Assembly (NCBI GenBank): GCA_028673005.1
Contig: CM054113.1
Coordinates: 212,899,504-212,963,503 of the forward strand
Source of the DNA: Tanypteryx hageni
Lineage: Eukaryota; Arthropoda; Insecta; Odonata; Petaluridae
DNA: 64,000 nucleotides
Reading direction: 5' to 3'
Positions 34,475 through 48,030 of this stretch are shown in pieces (within the stretch, counting starts at the first letter, position 1; each line of letters starts with the position of its first letter). A model generated the notes under the pieces. It saw only the letters and a list, made by a program, of their open reading frames with translations, was not told the origin of the DNA and made no database searches. Both the position numbers and the translations under genes were made by a program.

Positions 34475-35532
34475 GTTTAAGAGATAGAAATCTCAAGTGA
34501 GGTATGTACGCTGTAACTGATTTAATTTTTGATTGTTCCATTAATTACTACCTACTGGTTATAAAATAAATAGGCAAATCACAAATTCTGTATTTCCTTT
34601 GACTTCGCTTCTGATATATCCTTTAGCAGTGCTTAGACGTTAGACCAAGCCGTTATAATTTATCCTTTTTGACACGATAGCATTCATCGCTAAGAACGCC
34701 TTCTCTTCCGACTCATACGGGGCGGACGGAAGAGAGTGTGACAGACATCCAAACCATCCCGAGATGACGTTTCATACTAGCCAGGCACCTCGTAGTTCCA
34801 AATTCTATCACGTGTGGCGCCGCTGTAGCTGCTGGACGAGCAATTCTTGTAGTTTTCCTATTCACTCCATATAAAGTTTCGTTTATTTGCCATAAGTGCT
34901 TTTCCACAATTTGATGGAAAATTGTTTGATATAAGTTCATTATATCAAACTAGGAGCCTTTTTTCTCGTGCCGTCCAGCGGTACATCATTGTTGGCTGTT
35001 TCCGTGGCAACCTCGCCATTCAGAACTATACAATTGTTCACGGAGGAGAGAAGTAATGAACGATAGAGGTAACTTTTTTCTTTGTCCACAATATTAATGA
35101 AAATCTGGTAAATCTCAGATCTTTGATCGTAGCATAGCTCAGGTGATTAGTGGAATTATAGCTAAATGTAGGGTTAATTCTCATTGCAATTAAAGAACTA
35201 ATATCCGTCACGAAAGCAAGAAAACATAAGTTGGCATTTGATATAATCGAGCTTAGTGACTTTGAATGCCGATAACCATAAACTTAGACGCAGATTCCTT
35301 CGTGGGTGTCGCTAATCACGGATCCCGCTTCCGGTGCACCCCGATCACCATACCTTGACCGCTACAAACGCTGTCCACTGGCAATGATTTTTTCGTCCTC
35401 GGCAATAAGACTAGCTATTCATGCTTACGGAACCAGTGAATTATGCAATCCGATCAGTGTCCTATCTTGCATTATCAAAACGTTTACTTTCCTAAGGAGA
35501 TAGGTTGTATCAATCCATTATTTTAACAATGG

Positions 35533-35954
35533 GTGACAAATAGGGTGTTGATCATGTTGAGAAAAAGGATTCTTCCAATTCCAAGGTTAACAAGGAATCC
35601 GATGAAGTTATCACATGAATTTAAAAAAAGTTGCGTTGCTAAATCAGTGTTGTTGAAATCCACCGGACATGAGATATCAAGGCTTGCTGTCATGCTTGCA
35701 GTCATATCCGTCGTGCGAAATCTGACTCCCTACTTAATTTTAAATCGTATAATGATGCCAAAGGAAAAGTTACCGTCAGGTGTGATCTTTCACGCGCATA
35801 AGAAAGGGTGGATGAACGAAGAACCTGTGTTAGATTGGCTGAAGGTTGTTTGGGGTCGCGTTCTATTCAAGGTTTAGTTTTTTCCTCTAAAAACTTTCCG
35901 AAAATCTTAGGGTCGCGTTATATTTAAGGTCGCTTTATATTCGAGACAATACGG
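35533..35954 (+). mobile_element. pogo/Tigger remnant, unit 8
   Basis: Protein fragment identical to unit 1; right end and TA intact. Confidence 0.8.
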
Positions 35955-36697
35955 TAGTTCGTGAGTACAACCACTTCAATCTAAGTAGATAAATGAGTTA
36001 ATACAAACGATAGTTTTAAGATATTATTTTTTTGATAATCTATGAATAGTTCAAAAGGTATAAAAATGAGCAAGCCATCGACATACGTTATATTTGAAAT
36101 ACTTTTCTCATTTCTGTCTGTTGAGTTATTCCAGACCTCCACCAAATCCGCCAGGATATGGGCAATATTGTTCCTGATATCGTGCATCATCGCCATCGCC
36201 TGGCGGATTTGGTGGGGTCTGCGTCGTTACTTGGTCGGCCGGCGGCGAGGATGGTCTCCTGAAGACCCCGGCGCAAACAACTTGCCCTTTCCTTCCCCTG
36301 TAAGTATAGTAAGCCTAAAGCGGCAATAATATATTTCTTCTCTTATTTCATTAACACTTCTAATACGTTATTTTCAATAGTTGATAACAAAAGTGTCCAA
36401 TCGTCTCTGACGAATACGGAAAGGTCGTTTTCGAAGAAAATAACCCATTTCCATTATTCTCCTTCATCAGTGTGCCTAGTGCAGTAGAAATTAGTTAAAA
36501 CAAGTCAAGTGGGTGCAGTAGGATATAGCTTTATTGGCTGAACAGTAGGAATAAAGCATGAGAATTGTGCAGAGTTATGTTTATTATTACTATTTAGTTT
36601 AAGTATCTTGATTTTTAATAGAGATTTGTAGATTCTACAAATCAGTTAATATTTAGCTCTCCATTCATTAATTGGTTTATTCTGGCAATTATTTCAG

Positions 36698-37055
36698 GTG
36701 GAGGAGAGGGCAGAGGAGGAGGAATTTCAGGGGGTGGTGATTGATGGAGGCGATGATAGGGTTGCGGTGGGATAGGGGGAGGAGGTGTGGAGAGGGAAGC
36801 GGGAGTGGGTTCAGTGGTTCAAGCTGGTGGAGAGGGAGGAGATGGTGGAGAGGGAGGAGATACTGGTGAGGGGGAAGAGAGAGGAGAGGGGGAAGGGAGG
36901 GTAGACCGTGAAGATAGGGGTGAGGGACAAGAGAGTGGAGAGGTGGAAGAGGAGGGAGAGGGGGAAGAAAGGGGAGAGAGGGGAGGAGGGTGAGAAGGGG
37001 AAGAGGGGGGGAGAGGGAGAAGAGAGGGTAGAGGGGGAACAGGGGGGTGAGGGGG
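36698..37055. repeat. G-rich polypurine tract
   Basis: Standard-length copy with private substitutions (GAGAGAGGAG near 36877, GTAGACCG near 36901). Confidence 0.9.
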
Positions 37056-37216
37056 AAAATTTGGTATTCGATGTTGAGGAGTTTCAGGGTAGGGGTGATT
37101 TTAATAGGGGGGTGAATGGTGTTCGAGATATTCGATGATATTCCTTACGCGGGTGGGCGACAATTTTGATTGCCGCTCGTTGGGACGTGCGCCCATCATC
37201 ATCCACGTGTTAGCGT

Positions 37217-37693
37217 ATGGTTCGCACCAGACTACACCCCACCACCCCTGGTCAAGCGACCAACCAAGAACAGTCACTGAATATGGCTTCTACATCTTCC
37301 CCGGGCCACGGTCAACGTTCAGCTTCACCGCCTCTGTTTTCAGATGATCCGCGATTCCAACAGGCCATGGAAAAGATAGAATCGCTCTCGCAACAGTTAT
37401 TCGTCTTTATGGAAACGAGATCTTCACATAACACGTCGGCGGGTTCAATTCCTCCGCCGCCACCAACTTGGTCGAGTCTTCGCCGATCTGAACCTGCCAC
37501 TGCCGATTTGCCACCAGACGCAGAAGTCTTACACCTTGCGGGACAGGTCAGCACAGCCATTGTCTCCAACAAGTTTCGCGCTCGTGACCTTCACGAGGCC
37601 ACCCTACGTCTTAACCTTGCTTCTACGTGGGAGCAACTACCCATAGCGGCCAAAGCCTTTTATATCATCGGCTTCGAGTGTTGGGAGTTGTAG
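37217..37693 (+). pseudogene. gag-like retroelement remnant, unit 9
   Basis: As in unit 8 with a private ATLRLN (Leu to Arg) in the helix-prone region. Confidence 0.55.
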
Positions 37694-37738
37694 CGCGGCA
37701 CGGGTGGGAGATAGCCGCCCGATTGACCACGCCCGCTG

Positions 37739-38620
37739 ATGATGAAGCTTTGCACATCCCCCCTGGGATTTTGCCTCAGCCACGGCCACAGGTGGTCGTG
37801 GCAAATCAACAACCATCGACGTCTACCTCCGGCTCCAGATCAAGGCCTTTGCAGCGACCCCAGCCCCCCCGAGCGCGCGGACGAGAAAGAGCCGTCACCC
37901 GCTCCTCGAGATATTGAACCACCGGTCCTTCATCTACCCGGATCTCCAGCGCCTGGTCCGCACCAGGGCCTGGATCCAGAGCTTGAGGACATATTTTTGG
38001 CCTGGAGAGACTCAGCCAAACCTGACGACCCTGTTACCTGGGACACCGACCTTCAGGACAACGCCTCAACAGCTGATTCCCAGGATTCTGACTTATCCAC
38101 GGATTCACGAGATGGCAGTCCCACTCGTGAAGAAGATCCTGAACAAGGTAGCGGACTGCCCTTCAACTGGGAAGGCGCAATCCCACCTCCAGCGGGCCCT
38201 GCACAAGCAATTAGACCCGTAAGTACTTGGCTGCCAGTGCCCTTTCCATATCCTTATGCCAGTGCCTCGGTGTATGAGTTATTTAGAGATGGTGCATATC
38301 TTCCTAAGCCACCCCAAGCTCCCTATGTATATGCGCCCTCACAAGACTCCCCAGAATTAATAGAAACTATAGAAAGATTGATTTTAAGAGGAGTTGTGTC
38401 GCAGGCTCCAGTCCGGTGTGCCTTTAATTCTAGGCTTATTCCCAAGGCCCGTGGAGGATTTCGGCTTATACATGATCTATCCGCATGGACAGATTTTTAT
38501 AATAAGCCCGATTTTAAGCTCAAAGATGCAGCTCAAGCGATGCTATTGATACCCTTTTCACCGCGGATGATTAAACTTGACCTGGAGGAAGCATTTTTCC
38601 AAATTCCAATCAAAAATTAG
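37739..38620 (+). pseudogene. Retrotransposon pol fragment, unit 9 (mosaic)
   Basis: Mixes VVSQ and FNSRL of the unit 3/5 class with FPYPY, DLSAW and PDFKL of the unit 1 class within about 300 bp, which fits a short gene-conversion tract. Confidence 0.8.
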
Positions 38621-38808
38621 CATTTGAGCCTCAGTAAGACAGAGTAAGCACTGCATGTGGCCCACAGCCCACCAGTTTGACAAACCTGATGTATGACAGA
38701 CAAACTCTGACATGATCTGTGAAGGAACGATTAAAAAATATATTCCGAACCTACAACATTTTCCACACAAAAGTCAGCGTCAGTCATAATTACGACTTAT
38801 GTTTAAGA

Positions 38809-39080
38809 CAGTGGTGCATTTTTTAATTGCAGGCAACACAAGCACGGATAAATTTGCTAAGTGACATGCAATTTATTAAAAACCTACTATCAATATATAG
38901 ACAATTTAAGTAGGTACTTATGGTAGGTTCTAAAGCCATCTTTATCGCCTTGCGATAATTATCTTTCTCCCTATTGATTCGATGGTTAGGTAAGACGATG
39001 GATTAATTAAATTCAAAATTCTTAGAAGGCTCAGTGGGCCATCTGAAATCGAGATGCGGGCCACAGGTTGCACACCACTG
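38809..39080. mobile_element. Non-autonomous hAT element, unit 9
   Basis: Ends intact; CAGTGGGCCATCTG variant in the right end shared with units 10, 13 and 14; private CCTTGCG near 38949. Confidence 0.85.
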
Positions 39081-40138
39081 GTTTAAGAGATAGAAATCTC
39101 AAGTGAGGTATGTACGCTGTAACTGATTTAATTTTTGATTGTTCCATTAATTACTACCTACTGGTTATAAAATAAATAGGCAAATCACAAATTCTGTATT
39201 TCCTTTGACTTCGCTTCTGATATATCCTTTAGCAGTGCTTAGACGTTAGACCAAGCCGTTATAATTTATCCTTTTTGACACGATAGCATTCATCGCTAAG
39301 AACGCCTTCTCTTCCGACTCAAACGGGGCGGACGGAAGAGAGTGTGACAGACATCCAAACCATCCCGAGATGACGTTTCATACTAGCCAGGCACCTCGTA
39401 GTTCCAAATTCTATCACGTGTGGCGCCGCTGTAGCTGCTGGACGAGCAATTCTTGTAGTTTTCCTATTCACTCCATATAAAGTTTCGTTTATTTGCCATA
39501 AGTGCTTTTCCACAATTTGATGGAAAATTGTTTGATATAAGTTCATTATATCAAACTAGGAGCCTTTTTTCTCGTGCCGTCCAGCGGTACATCATTGTTG
39601 GCTGTTTCCGTGGCAACCTCGCCATTCAGAACTATACAATTGTTCACGGAGGAGAGAAGTAATGAACGATAGAGGTAACTTTTTTCTTTGTCCACAATAT
39701 TAATGAAAATCTGGTAAATCTCAGATCTTTGATCGTAGCATAGCTCAGGTGATTAGTGGTATTATAGCTAAATGTAGGGTTAATTCTCATTGCAATTAAA
39801 GAACTAATATCCGTCACGAAAGCAAGAAAACATAAGTTGGCATTTGATATAATCGAGCTTAGTGACTTTGAATGCCGATAACCATAGACTAAGACGCAGA
39901 TTCCTTCGTGGGTGTCGCTAATCACGGATCCCGCTTCCGGTGCACCCCGATCACCATACCTTGACCGCTACAAACGCTGTCCACTGGCAATGATTTTTTC
40001 GTCCTCGGCAATAAGACTAGCTATTCATGCTTACGGAACCAGTGAATTATGCAATCCGATCAGTGTCCTATCTTGCATTATCAAAACGTTTACTTTCCTA
40101 AGGAGATAGGTTGTATCAATCCATTATTTTAACAATGG

Positions 40139-40560
40139 GTGACAAATAGGGTGTTGATCATGTTGAGAAAAAGGATTCTTCCAATTCCAAGGTTAACAAG
40201 GAATCCGATGAAGTTATCACATGAATTTAAAAAAAGTTGCGTTGCTAAATCAGTGTTGTTGAAATCCACCGGACATGAGATATCAAGGCTTGCTGTCATG
40301 CTTGCAGTCATATCCGTCGTGCGAAATCTGACTCCCTACTTAATTTTAAATCGTATAATGATGCCAAAGGAAAAGTTACCGTCAGGTGTGATCTTTCACG
40401 CGCATAAGAAAGGGTGGATGAACGAAGAACCTGTGTTAGATTGGCTGAAGGTTGTTTGGGGTCGCGTTCTATTCAAGGTTTAGTTTTTTCCTCTAAAAAC
40501 TTTCCGAAAATCTTAGGGTCGCGTTATATTTAAGGTCGCTTTATATTCGAGACAATACGG
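40139..40560 (+). mobile_element. pogo/Tigger remnant, unit 9
   Basis: Protein fragment identical to unit 1; right end and TA intact. Confidence 0.8.
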
Positions 40561-41303
40561 TAGTTCGTGAGTACAACCACTTCAATCTAAGTAGATAAAT
40601 GAGTTAATACAAACGATAGTTTTAAGATATTATTTTTTTGATAATCTATGAATAGTTCAAAAGGTATAAAAATGAGCAAGCCATCGACATACGTTATATT
40701 TGAAATACTTTTCTCATTTCTGTCTGCAGAGTTATTCCAGACGTCCACCAAATCCGCCAGGATATGGGCAATATTGTTCCTGATATCGTGCATCATCGCC
40801 ATCGCCTGGCGGATTTGGTGGGGTCTGCGTCGTTACTTGGTCGGCCGGCGGCGAGGATGGTCTCCTGAAGACCCCGGCGCAAACAACTTGCCCTTTCCTT
40901 CCCCTGTAAGTATAGTAAGCCTAAAGCGGCAATAATATATTTCTTCTCTTATTTTATTAACACTTCTAATACGTTATTTTCAATAGTTGATAACAAAAGT
41001 GTCCAATCGTCTCTGACGAATACGGAAAGGTCGTTTTCGAAGAAAATAACCCATTTTCATTATTCTCCTTCATCAGTGTGCCTAGTGCAGTAGAAATTAG
41101 TTAAAACAAGTCAAGTGGGTGCAGTAGGATATAGCTTTATTGGCTGAACAGTAGGAATAAAGCATGAGAATTGTGCAGAGTTATGTTTATTATTACTATT
41201 TAGTTTAAGTATCTTGATTTTTAATAGAGATTTGTAGATTCTACAAATCAGTTAATATTTAGCTCTCCATTCATTAATTGGTTTATTCTGGCAATTATTT
41301 CAG

Positions 41304-41660
41304 GTGGAGGAGAGGGCAGAGGAGGAGGAATTTCAGGGGGTGGTGATTGATGGAGGCGATGATAGGGTTGCGGTGGGATAGGGGGAGGAGGTGTGGAGAG
41401 GGAAGCGGGAGTGGGTTCAGTGGTTCAAGCTGGTGGAGAGGGAGGAGATGGTGGAGAGGGAGGAGATACTGGTGAGGGGGAAGAGAGGGGAGAGGGGGAA
41501 GGGAGGGTAGAGCGTGAAGATAGGGGTGAGGGACAAGAGAGTGGAGAGGTGGAAGAGGAGGGAGAGGGGGAAGAAAGGGGAGAGAGGGGAGGAGGGTGAG
41601 AAGGGGAAGAGGGGGGAGAGGGAGAAGAGAGGGTAGAGGGGGAACAGGGGGGTTAGGGGG
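41304..41660. repeat. G-rich polypurine tract
   Basis: One base shorter: the 7-G run is 6 G. GGGTTAGGGG replaces GGGTGAGGGG near 41651, a state shared with units 11, 12 and 14. Confidence 0.9.
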
Positions 41661-41821
41661 AAAATTTGGTATTCGATGTTGAGGAGTTTCAGGGTAGGGG
41701 TGATTTTAATAGGGGAGTGAATGGTGTTCGAGATATTCGATGATATTCCTTACGCGGGTGGGCGACAATTTTGATTGCCGCTCGTTGGGACGTGCGCCCA
41801 TCATCATCCACGTGTTAGCGT

Positions 41822-42298
41822 ATGGTTCGCACCAGACTACACCCCACCACCCCTGGTCAAGCGACCAACCAAGAACAGTCACTGAATATGGCTTCTACAT
41901 CTTCCCCGGGCCACGGTCAACGTTCAGCTTCACCGCCTCTGTTTTCAGATGATCCGCGATTCCAACAGGCCATGGAAAAGATAGAATCGCTCTCGCAACA
42001 GTTATTCGTCTTTATGGAAACGAGATCTTCACATAACAAGTCGGCGGGTTCAATTCCTCCGCCGCCACCAACTTGGTCGAGTCTTCGCCGATCTGAACCT
42101 GTCACTGCCGATTTGCCACCAGACGCAGAAGTCTTACAGCTTGCGGGACAGGTCAGCACAGCCATTGTCTCCAACAAGTTTCGCGCTCGTGACCTTCACG
42201 AGGCCACCCTACTTCTTAACCTTGCTTCTACGTGGGAGCAACTACCCATAGCGGCCAAAGCCTTTTATATCAACGGCTTCGAGTGTTGGGAGTTGTAG
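41822..42298 (+). pseudogene. gag-like retroelement remnant, unit 10
   Basis: Founding pattern of the second gag class: NKSAG, EPVTAD and YINGF. GGTGAGAGATAG just after the stop removes the downstream Met-Gly reading seen in other units. Confidence 0.55.
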
Positions 42299-42343
42299 CG
42301 CGGCACGGGTGAGAGATAGCCGCCCGATTGACCACGCCCGCTG

Positions 42344-43237
42344 ATGATGAAGCTTTGCACATCCCCCCTGGGATATTGCCTCAGCCACGGCCACAGGTGG
42401 TCGTGGCAAATCAACAACCATCGACGTCTACCTCCGGCTCCAGATCAAGGCCTTTGCAGCGACCCCAGCCCCCCCCCCCCCCCCCCCGAGCGCGCGGACG
42501 AAGAAGAGCCGGCACCCGCTCCGCGAGATATTGAACCACCGGTCCTTCATCTACCCGGATCTCCAGCGCCTGGTCCGCACCAGGGCCTGGATCCAGAGCT
42601 TGAGGACATATTTTTGGCCTGGAGAGACTCAGCCAAACCTGACGACCCTGTTACATGGGACACCGACCTCCAGGACAACGCCTCAACAGCTGATTCCCAG
42701 GATTCTGGCTTATCCACGGATTCACGAGATGGCAGTCCCACTCGTGAAGAAGATCCTGAACAAGGTAGCGGACTGCCCTTCAACTGGGAAGGCGCAATCC
42801 CACCTCCAACGGGCCCTGCACAAGCAATTAGACCCGTAAGTACTTGGCTGCCAGTGCCCTTTCCATATCCTTATGCCAGTGCCTCGGTGTATGAGTTATT
42901 TAGAGATGGTGCATATCTTCCTAAGCCACCCCAAGCTCCCTATGTATATGCGCCCTCACAAGACTCCCCAGAATTAATAGAAACTATAGAAAGATTGATT
43001 TTAAGAGGAGTTTTGTCGCAGGCTCCAGTCCGGTGTGCCTTTAATGCTAGGCTTATTCCCAAGGCCCGTGGAGGATTTCGGCTTATACATGATCTATCCG
43101 CATGGACAGATTTTTATAATAAGCCCGATTTTAAGCTCAAAGATGCAGCTCAAGCGATGCTATTGATACCCTTTTCACTGCGGATGATTAAACTTGACCT
43201 GGAGGAAGCATTTTTCCAAATTCCAATCAAAAATTAG
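42344..43237 (+). pseudogene. Retrotransposon pol fragment, unit 10 (poly-C expanded)
   Basis: The poly-C run is 19 C, adding four prolines to the reading (297 codons) without changing the frame. ERADEEEPAP replaces ERADEKEPSP, a state shared in part with units 12-14. Confidence 0.8.
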
Positions 43238-43425
43238 CATTTGAGCCTCAGTAAGACAGAGTAAGCACTGCATGTGGCCCACAGCCCACCAGTTTGACAA
43301 ACCTGATGTATGACAGACAAACTCTGACATGATCTGTGAAGGAACGATTAAAAAATATATTCCGAACCTACAACATTTTCCACACAAAAGTCAGCGTCAG
43401 TCATAATTACGACTTATGTTTAAGA

Positions 43426-43697
43426 CAGTGGTGCATTTTTTAATTGCAGGCAACACAAGCACGGATAAATTTGCTAAGTGACATGCAATTTATTAAAAAC
43501 CTACTATCAATATATAGACAATTTAAGTAGGTACTTATGGTAGGTTCTAAAGCCATCTTTATCGCCTTTCGATAATTATCTTTCTCCCTATTGATTCGAT
43601 GGTTAGGTAAGACGATGGATTAATTAAATTCAAAATTCTTAGAAGGCTCAGTGGGCCATCTGAAATCGAGATGCGGGCCACAGGTTGCACACCACTG
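43426..43697. mobile_element. Non-autonomous hAT element, unit 10
   Basis: Ends intact with the CAGTGGGCCATCTG variant. Confidence 0.85.
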
Positions 43698-44755
43698 GTT
43701 TAAGAGATAGAAATCTCAAGTGAGGTATGTACGCTGTAACTGATTTAATTTTTGATTGTTCCATTAATTACTACCTACTGGTTATAAAATAAATAGGCAA
43801 ATCACAAATTCTGTATTTCCTTTGACTTCGCTTCTGATATATCCTTTAGCAGTGCTTAGACGTTAGGCCAAGACGTTATAATTTATCCTTTTTGACACGA
43901 TAGCATTCATCGCTAAGAACGCCTTCTCTTCCGACTCAAACGGGGCGGACGGAAGAGAGTGTGACAGACATCCAAACGATCCCGAGATGACGTTTCATAT
44001 TAGCCAGGCACCTCGTAGTTCCAAATCATATCACGTGTGGCGCCGCTGTAGCTGCTGGACGAGCAATTCTTGTAGTTTTCCTATTCACTCCATATAAAGT
44101 TTCGTTTATTTGCCATAAGTGCTTGTCCACAATTTGATGGAAAATTGTTTGATATAAGTTCATTATATCAAACTAGGAGCCTTTTTTCTCGTGCCGTCCA
44201 GCGGTACATCATTGTTGGCTGTTTCCGTGGCAACCTCGCCATTCAGAACTATACAATTGTTCACGGAGGAGAGAAGTAATGAACGATAGAGGTAACTTTT
44301 TTCTTTGTCCACAATATTAATGAAAATCTGGTAAATCTCAGATCTTTGATCGTAGCATAGCTCAGGTGATTAGTGGAATTATAGCTAAATGTAGGGTTAA
44401 TTCTCATTGCAATTAAAGAACTAATATCCGTCACGAAAGCAAGAAAACATAAGTTGGCATTTGATATAATCGAGCTTAGTGACTTTGAATGCCGATAACC
44501 ATAAACTTAGACGCAGATTCCTTCGTGGGTGTCGCTAATCACGGATCCCGCTTCCGGTGCACCCCGATCACCATACCTTGACCGCTACAAACGCTGTCCA
44601 CTGGCAATGATTTTTTCGTCCTCGGCAATAAGACTAGCTATTCATGCTTACGGAACCAGTGAATTATGCAATCCGATCAGTGTCCTATCTTGCATTATCA
44701 AAACGTTTACTTTCCTAAGGAGATAGGTTGTATCAATCCATTATTTTAACAATGG

Positions 44756-45177
44756 GTGACAAATAGGGTGTTGATCATGTTGAGAAAAAGGATTCTTCCA
44801 ATTCCAAGGTTAACAAGGAATCCGATGAAGTTATCACATGAATTTAAAAAAAGTTGCGTTGCTAAATCAGTGTTGTTGAAATCCACCGGACATGAGATAT
44901 CAAGGCTTGCTGTCATGCTTGCAGTCATATCCGTCGTGCGAAATCTGACTCCCTACTTAATTTTAAATCGTATAATGATGCCAAAGGAAAAGTTACCGTC
45001 AGGTGTGATCTTTCACGCGCATAAGAAAGGGTGGATGAACGAAGAACCTGTGTTAGATTGGCTGAAGGTTGTTTGGGGTCGCGTTCTATTCAAGGTTTAG
45101 TTTTTTCCTCTAAAAACTTTCCGAAAATCTTAGGGTCGCGTTATATTTAAGGTCGCTTTATATTCGAGACAATACGG
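44756..45177 (+). mobile_element. pogo/Tigger remnant, unit 10
   Basis: Protein fragment identical to unit 1; right end and TA intact. Confidence 0.8.
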
Positions 45178-45920
45178 TAGTTCGTGAGTACAACCACTTC
45201 AATCTAAGTAGATAAATGAGTTAATACAAACGATAGTTTTAAGATATTATTTTTTTGATAATCTATGAATAGTTCAAAAGGTATAAAAATGAGCAAGCCA
45301 TCAACATACGTTACAATTGAAATACTTTTCTCATTTCTGTCTGCAGAGTTATTCCAGACCTCCACCAAATCCACCAGGATATGGGCAATATTGTTCCTGA
45401 TATCGTGCATCATCGCCATCGCCTGGCGGATTTGGTGGGGTCTGCGTCGTTACTTGGTCGGCCGGCGGCGAGGATGGTCTCCTGAAGACCCCGGCGCAAA
45501 CAACTTGCCCTTTCCTTCCCCAGTAAGTATAGTAAGCCTAAAGCGGCAATAATAAATTTCTTCTCTTATTTTATTAACACTTCTAATACGTTATTTTCAA
45601 TAGTTGATAACAAAAGTGTCCAATCGTCTCTGACGAATACGGAAAGGTCGTTTTCGAAGAAAATAACCCATTTTCATTATTCTCCTTCATCAGTGTGCCT
45701 AGTGCAGTAGAAATTAGTTAAAACAAGTCAAGTGGGTGCAGTAGGATATAGCTTTATTGGCTGAACAGTAGGAATAAAGCATGAGAATTGTGCAGAGTTA
45801 TGTTTATTATTACTATTTAGTTTAAGTATCTTGATTTTTAATAGAGATTTGTAGATTCTACAAATCAGTTAATATTTAGCTCTCCATTCAATAATTGGTT
45901 TATTCTGGCAATTATTTCAG

Positions 45921-46277
45921 GTGGAGGAGAGGGCAGAGGAGGAGGAATTTCAGGGGGTGGTGATTGATGGAGGCGATGATAGGGTTGCGGTGGGATAGGG
46001 GGAGGAGGTGTGGAGAGGGAAGCGGGAGTGGGTTCAGTGGTTCAAGCTGGTGGAGAGGGAGGAGATGGTGGAGAGGGAGGAGATACTGGTGAGGGGGAAG
46101 AGAGGGGTGAGGGGGAAGGGAGGGTAGAGCGTGAAGATAGGGGTGAGGGACAAGAGAGTGGAGAGGTGGAAGAGGAGGGAGAGGGGGAAGAAAGGGGAGA
46201 GAGGGGAGGAGGGTGAGAAGGGGAAGAGGGGGGAGAGGGAGAAGAGAGGGTAGAGGGGGAACAGGGGGGTTAGGGGG
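45921..46277. repeat. G-rich polypurine tract
   Basis: One base shorter, with the GGGTTAGGGG state. GAGGGGTGAGGG near 46104 is shared with the unit 14 copy. Confidence 0.9.
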
Positions 46278-46438
46278 AAAATTTGGTATTCGATGTTGAG
46301 GAGTTTCAGGGTAGGGGTGATTTTAATAGGGGGGTGAATGGTGTTCGAGATATTCGATGATATTCCTTACGCGGGTGGGCGACAATTTTGATTGCCGCTC
46401 GTTGGGACGTGCGCCCATCATCATCCACGTGTTAGCGT

Positions 46439-46915
46439 ATGGTTCGCACCAGACTACACCCCACCACCCCTGGTCAAGCGACCAACCAAGAACAGTCACT
46501 GAATATGGCTTCTACATCTTCCCCGGGCCACGGTCAACGTTCAGCTTCACCGCCTCTGTTTTCAGATGATCCGCGATTCCAACAGGCCATGGAAAAGATA
46601 GAATCGCTCTCGCAACAGTTATTCGTCTTTATGGAAACGAGATCTTCACATAACAAGTCGGCGGGTTCAATTCCTCCGCCGCCACCAACTTGGTCGAGTC
46701 TTCGCCGATCTGAACCTGTCACTGCCGATTTGCCACCAGACGCAGAAGTCTTACAGCTTGCGGGACAGGTCAGCACAGCCATTGTCTCAAACAAGTTTCG
46801 CGCTCGTGACCTTCACGAGGCCACCCTACTTCTTAACCTTGCTTCTACGTGGGAGCAACTACCCATAGCGGCCAAAGCCTTTTATATCAACGGCTTCGAG
46901 TGTTGGGAGTTGTAG
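46439..46915 (+). pseudogene. gag-like retroelement remnant, unit 11
   Basis: Same protein as unit 10; one silent change (GTCTCAAAC near 46786). Confidence 0.55.
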
Positions 46916-46960
46916 CGCGGCACGGGTGAGAGATAGCCGCCCGATTGACCACGCCCGCTG

Positions 46961-47869
46961 ATGATGAAGCTTTGCACATCCCCCCTGGGATTTTGCCTCA
47001 GCCACGGCCACAGGTGGTCGTGGCAAATCAACAACCATCGACGTCTACCTCCGGCTCCAGATCAAGGCCTTTGCAGCGACCCCAGCCCCCCCGAGCGCGC
47101 GGACGAGAAAGAGCCGTCACCCGCTCCGCGAGATATTGAACCACCGGTCCTTCATCTACCCGGATCTCCAGCGCCTGGTCCGCACCAGGGCCTGGATCCA
47201 GAGCTTGAGGACATATTTTTGGCCTGGAGAGACTCAGCCAAACCTGACGACCCTGTTACCTGGGACACCGACCTTCAGGACAACGCCTCAACAGCTGATT
47301 CCCAGGATTCTGACTTATCCACGGATTCACGAGATGGCAGTCCCACTCGTGAAGAAGATCCTGAACAAGGTAGCGGACTGCCCTTCAACTGGGAAGGCGC
47401 AATCCCACCTCCAGCGGGCCCTGCACAAGCAATTAGACCCGTAAGTACTTGGCTGCCAGTGCCCTTTCCATATCCTTATGCCAGTGCCTCGGTGTATGAG
47501 TTATTTAGAGATGGTGCATATCTTCCTAAGCCACCCCAAGCTCCCTATGTATATGCGCCCTCACAAGACTCCCCAGAATTAATAGAAACTATAGAAAGAT
47601 TGATTTTAAGAGGAGTTTTGTCGCAGGCTCCAGTCCGGTGTGCCTTTAATGCTAGGCTTATTCCCAAGGCCCGTGGAGGATTTCGGCTTATACATGATCT
47701 ATCCGCATGGACAGATTTTTATAATAAGCCCGATTTTAAGCTCAAAGATGCTGCTCAAGCGATGCTATTGATACCCTTTTCACCGCGGATGATTAAACTT
47801 GACCTGGAGGAAGCATTTTTCCAAATTCCAATCAAAAATTTGCATTTGAGCCTCAGTAAGACAGAGTAA
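46961..47869 (+). pseudogene. Retrotransposon pol fragment, unit 11 (stop lost)
   Basis: TAG at the usual end is TTG (47840-47842), so the frame runs nine residues further into the flanking hAT-derived sequence (302 codons). This shows the usual stop is not retroelement sequence but lies at or just past the breakpoint. Confidence 0.8.
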
Positions 47870-48030
47870 GCACTGCATGTGGCCCACAGCCCACCAGTTT
47901 GACAAACCTGATGTATGACAGACAAACTCTGACATGATCTGTGAAGGAACGATTAAAAAATATATTCCGAACCTACAACATTTTCCACACAAAAGTCAGC
48001 GTCAGTCATAATTACGACTTATGTTTAAGA

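Larger units (their letters stand above)
32250..36855. repeat. Repeat unit 8
   Basis: This 4606 bp unit has an altered poly-C site (GGGCCCCCC in place of AGCCCCCCC, length kept), DDHVTW in the linker, and His for Leu immediately before the RT motif A aspartate. Confidence 0.95.
36856..41461. repeat. Repeat unit 9
   Basis: This 4606 bp unit is mosaic. Its pol combines the FPYPY, DLSAW and PDFKL states of one class with the VVSQ and FNSRL states of the unit 3/5 class. It is the first unit with SAELF in the membrane-segment ORF. ATLRLN in gag is private. Confidence 0.95.
41462..46078. repeat. Repeat unit 10
   Basis: This is the longest unit at 4617 bp, because the poly-C run is 19 C in place of 7 (+12) and the polypurine tract is one base shorter. 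Its gag belongs to the NKSAG / EPVTAD / YINGF class shared with units 11, 12 and 14. The membrane-segment ORF has private VTIEIL and KSTRIW changes. Confidence 0.95.

Noticed and set aside
39644..39925. 93-codon - strand ORF, units 9 and 13 only
   Set aside because: Opened by one small change shared by two units; no sign of coding content.
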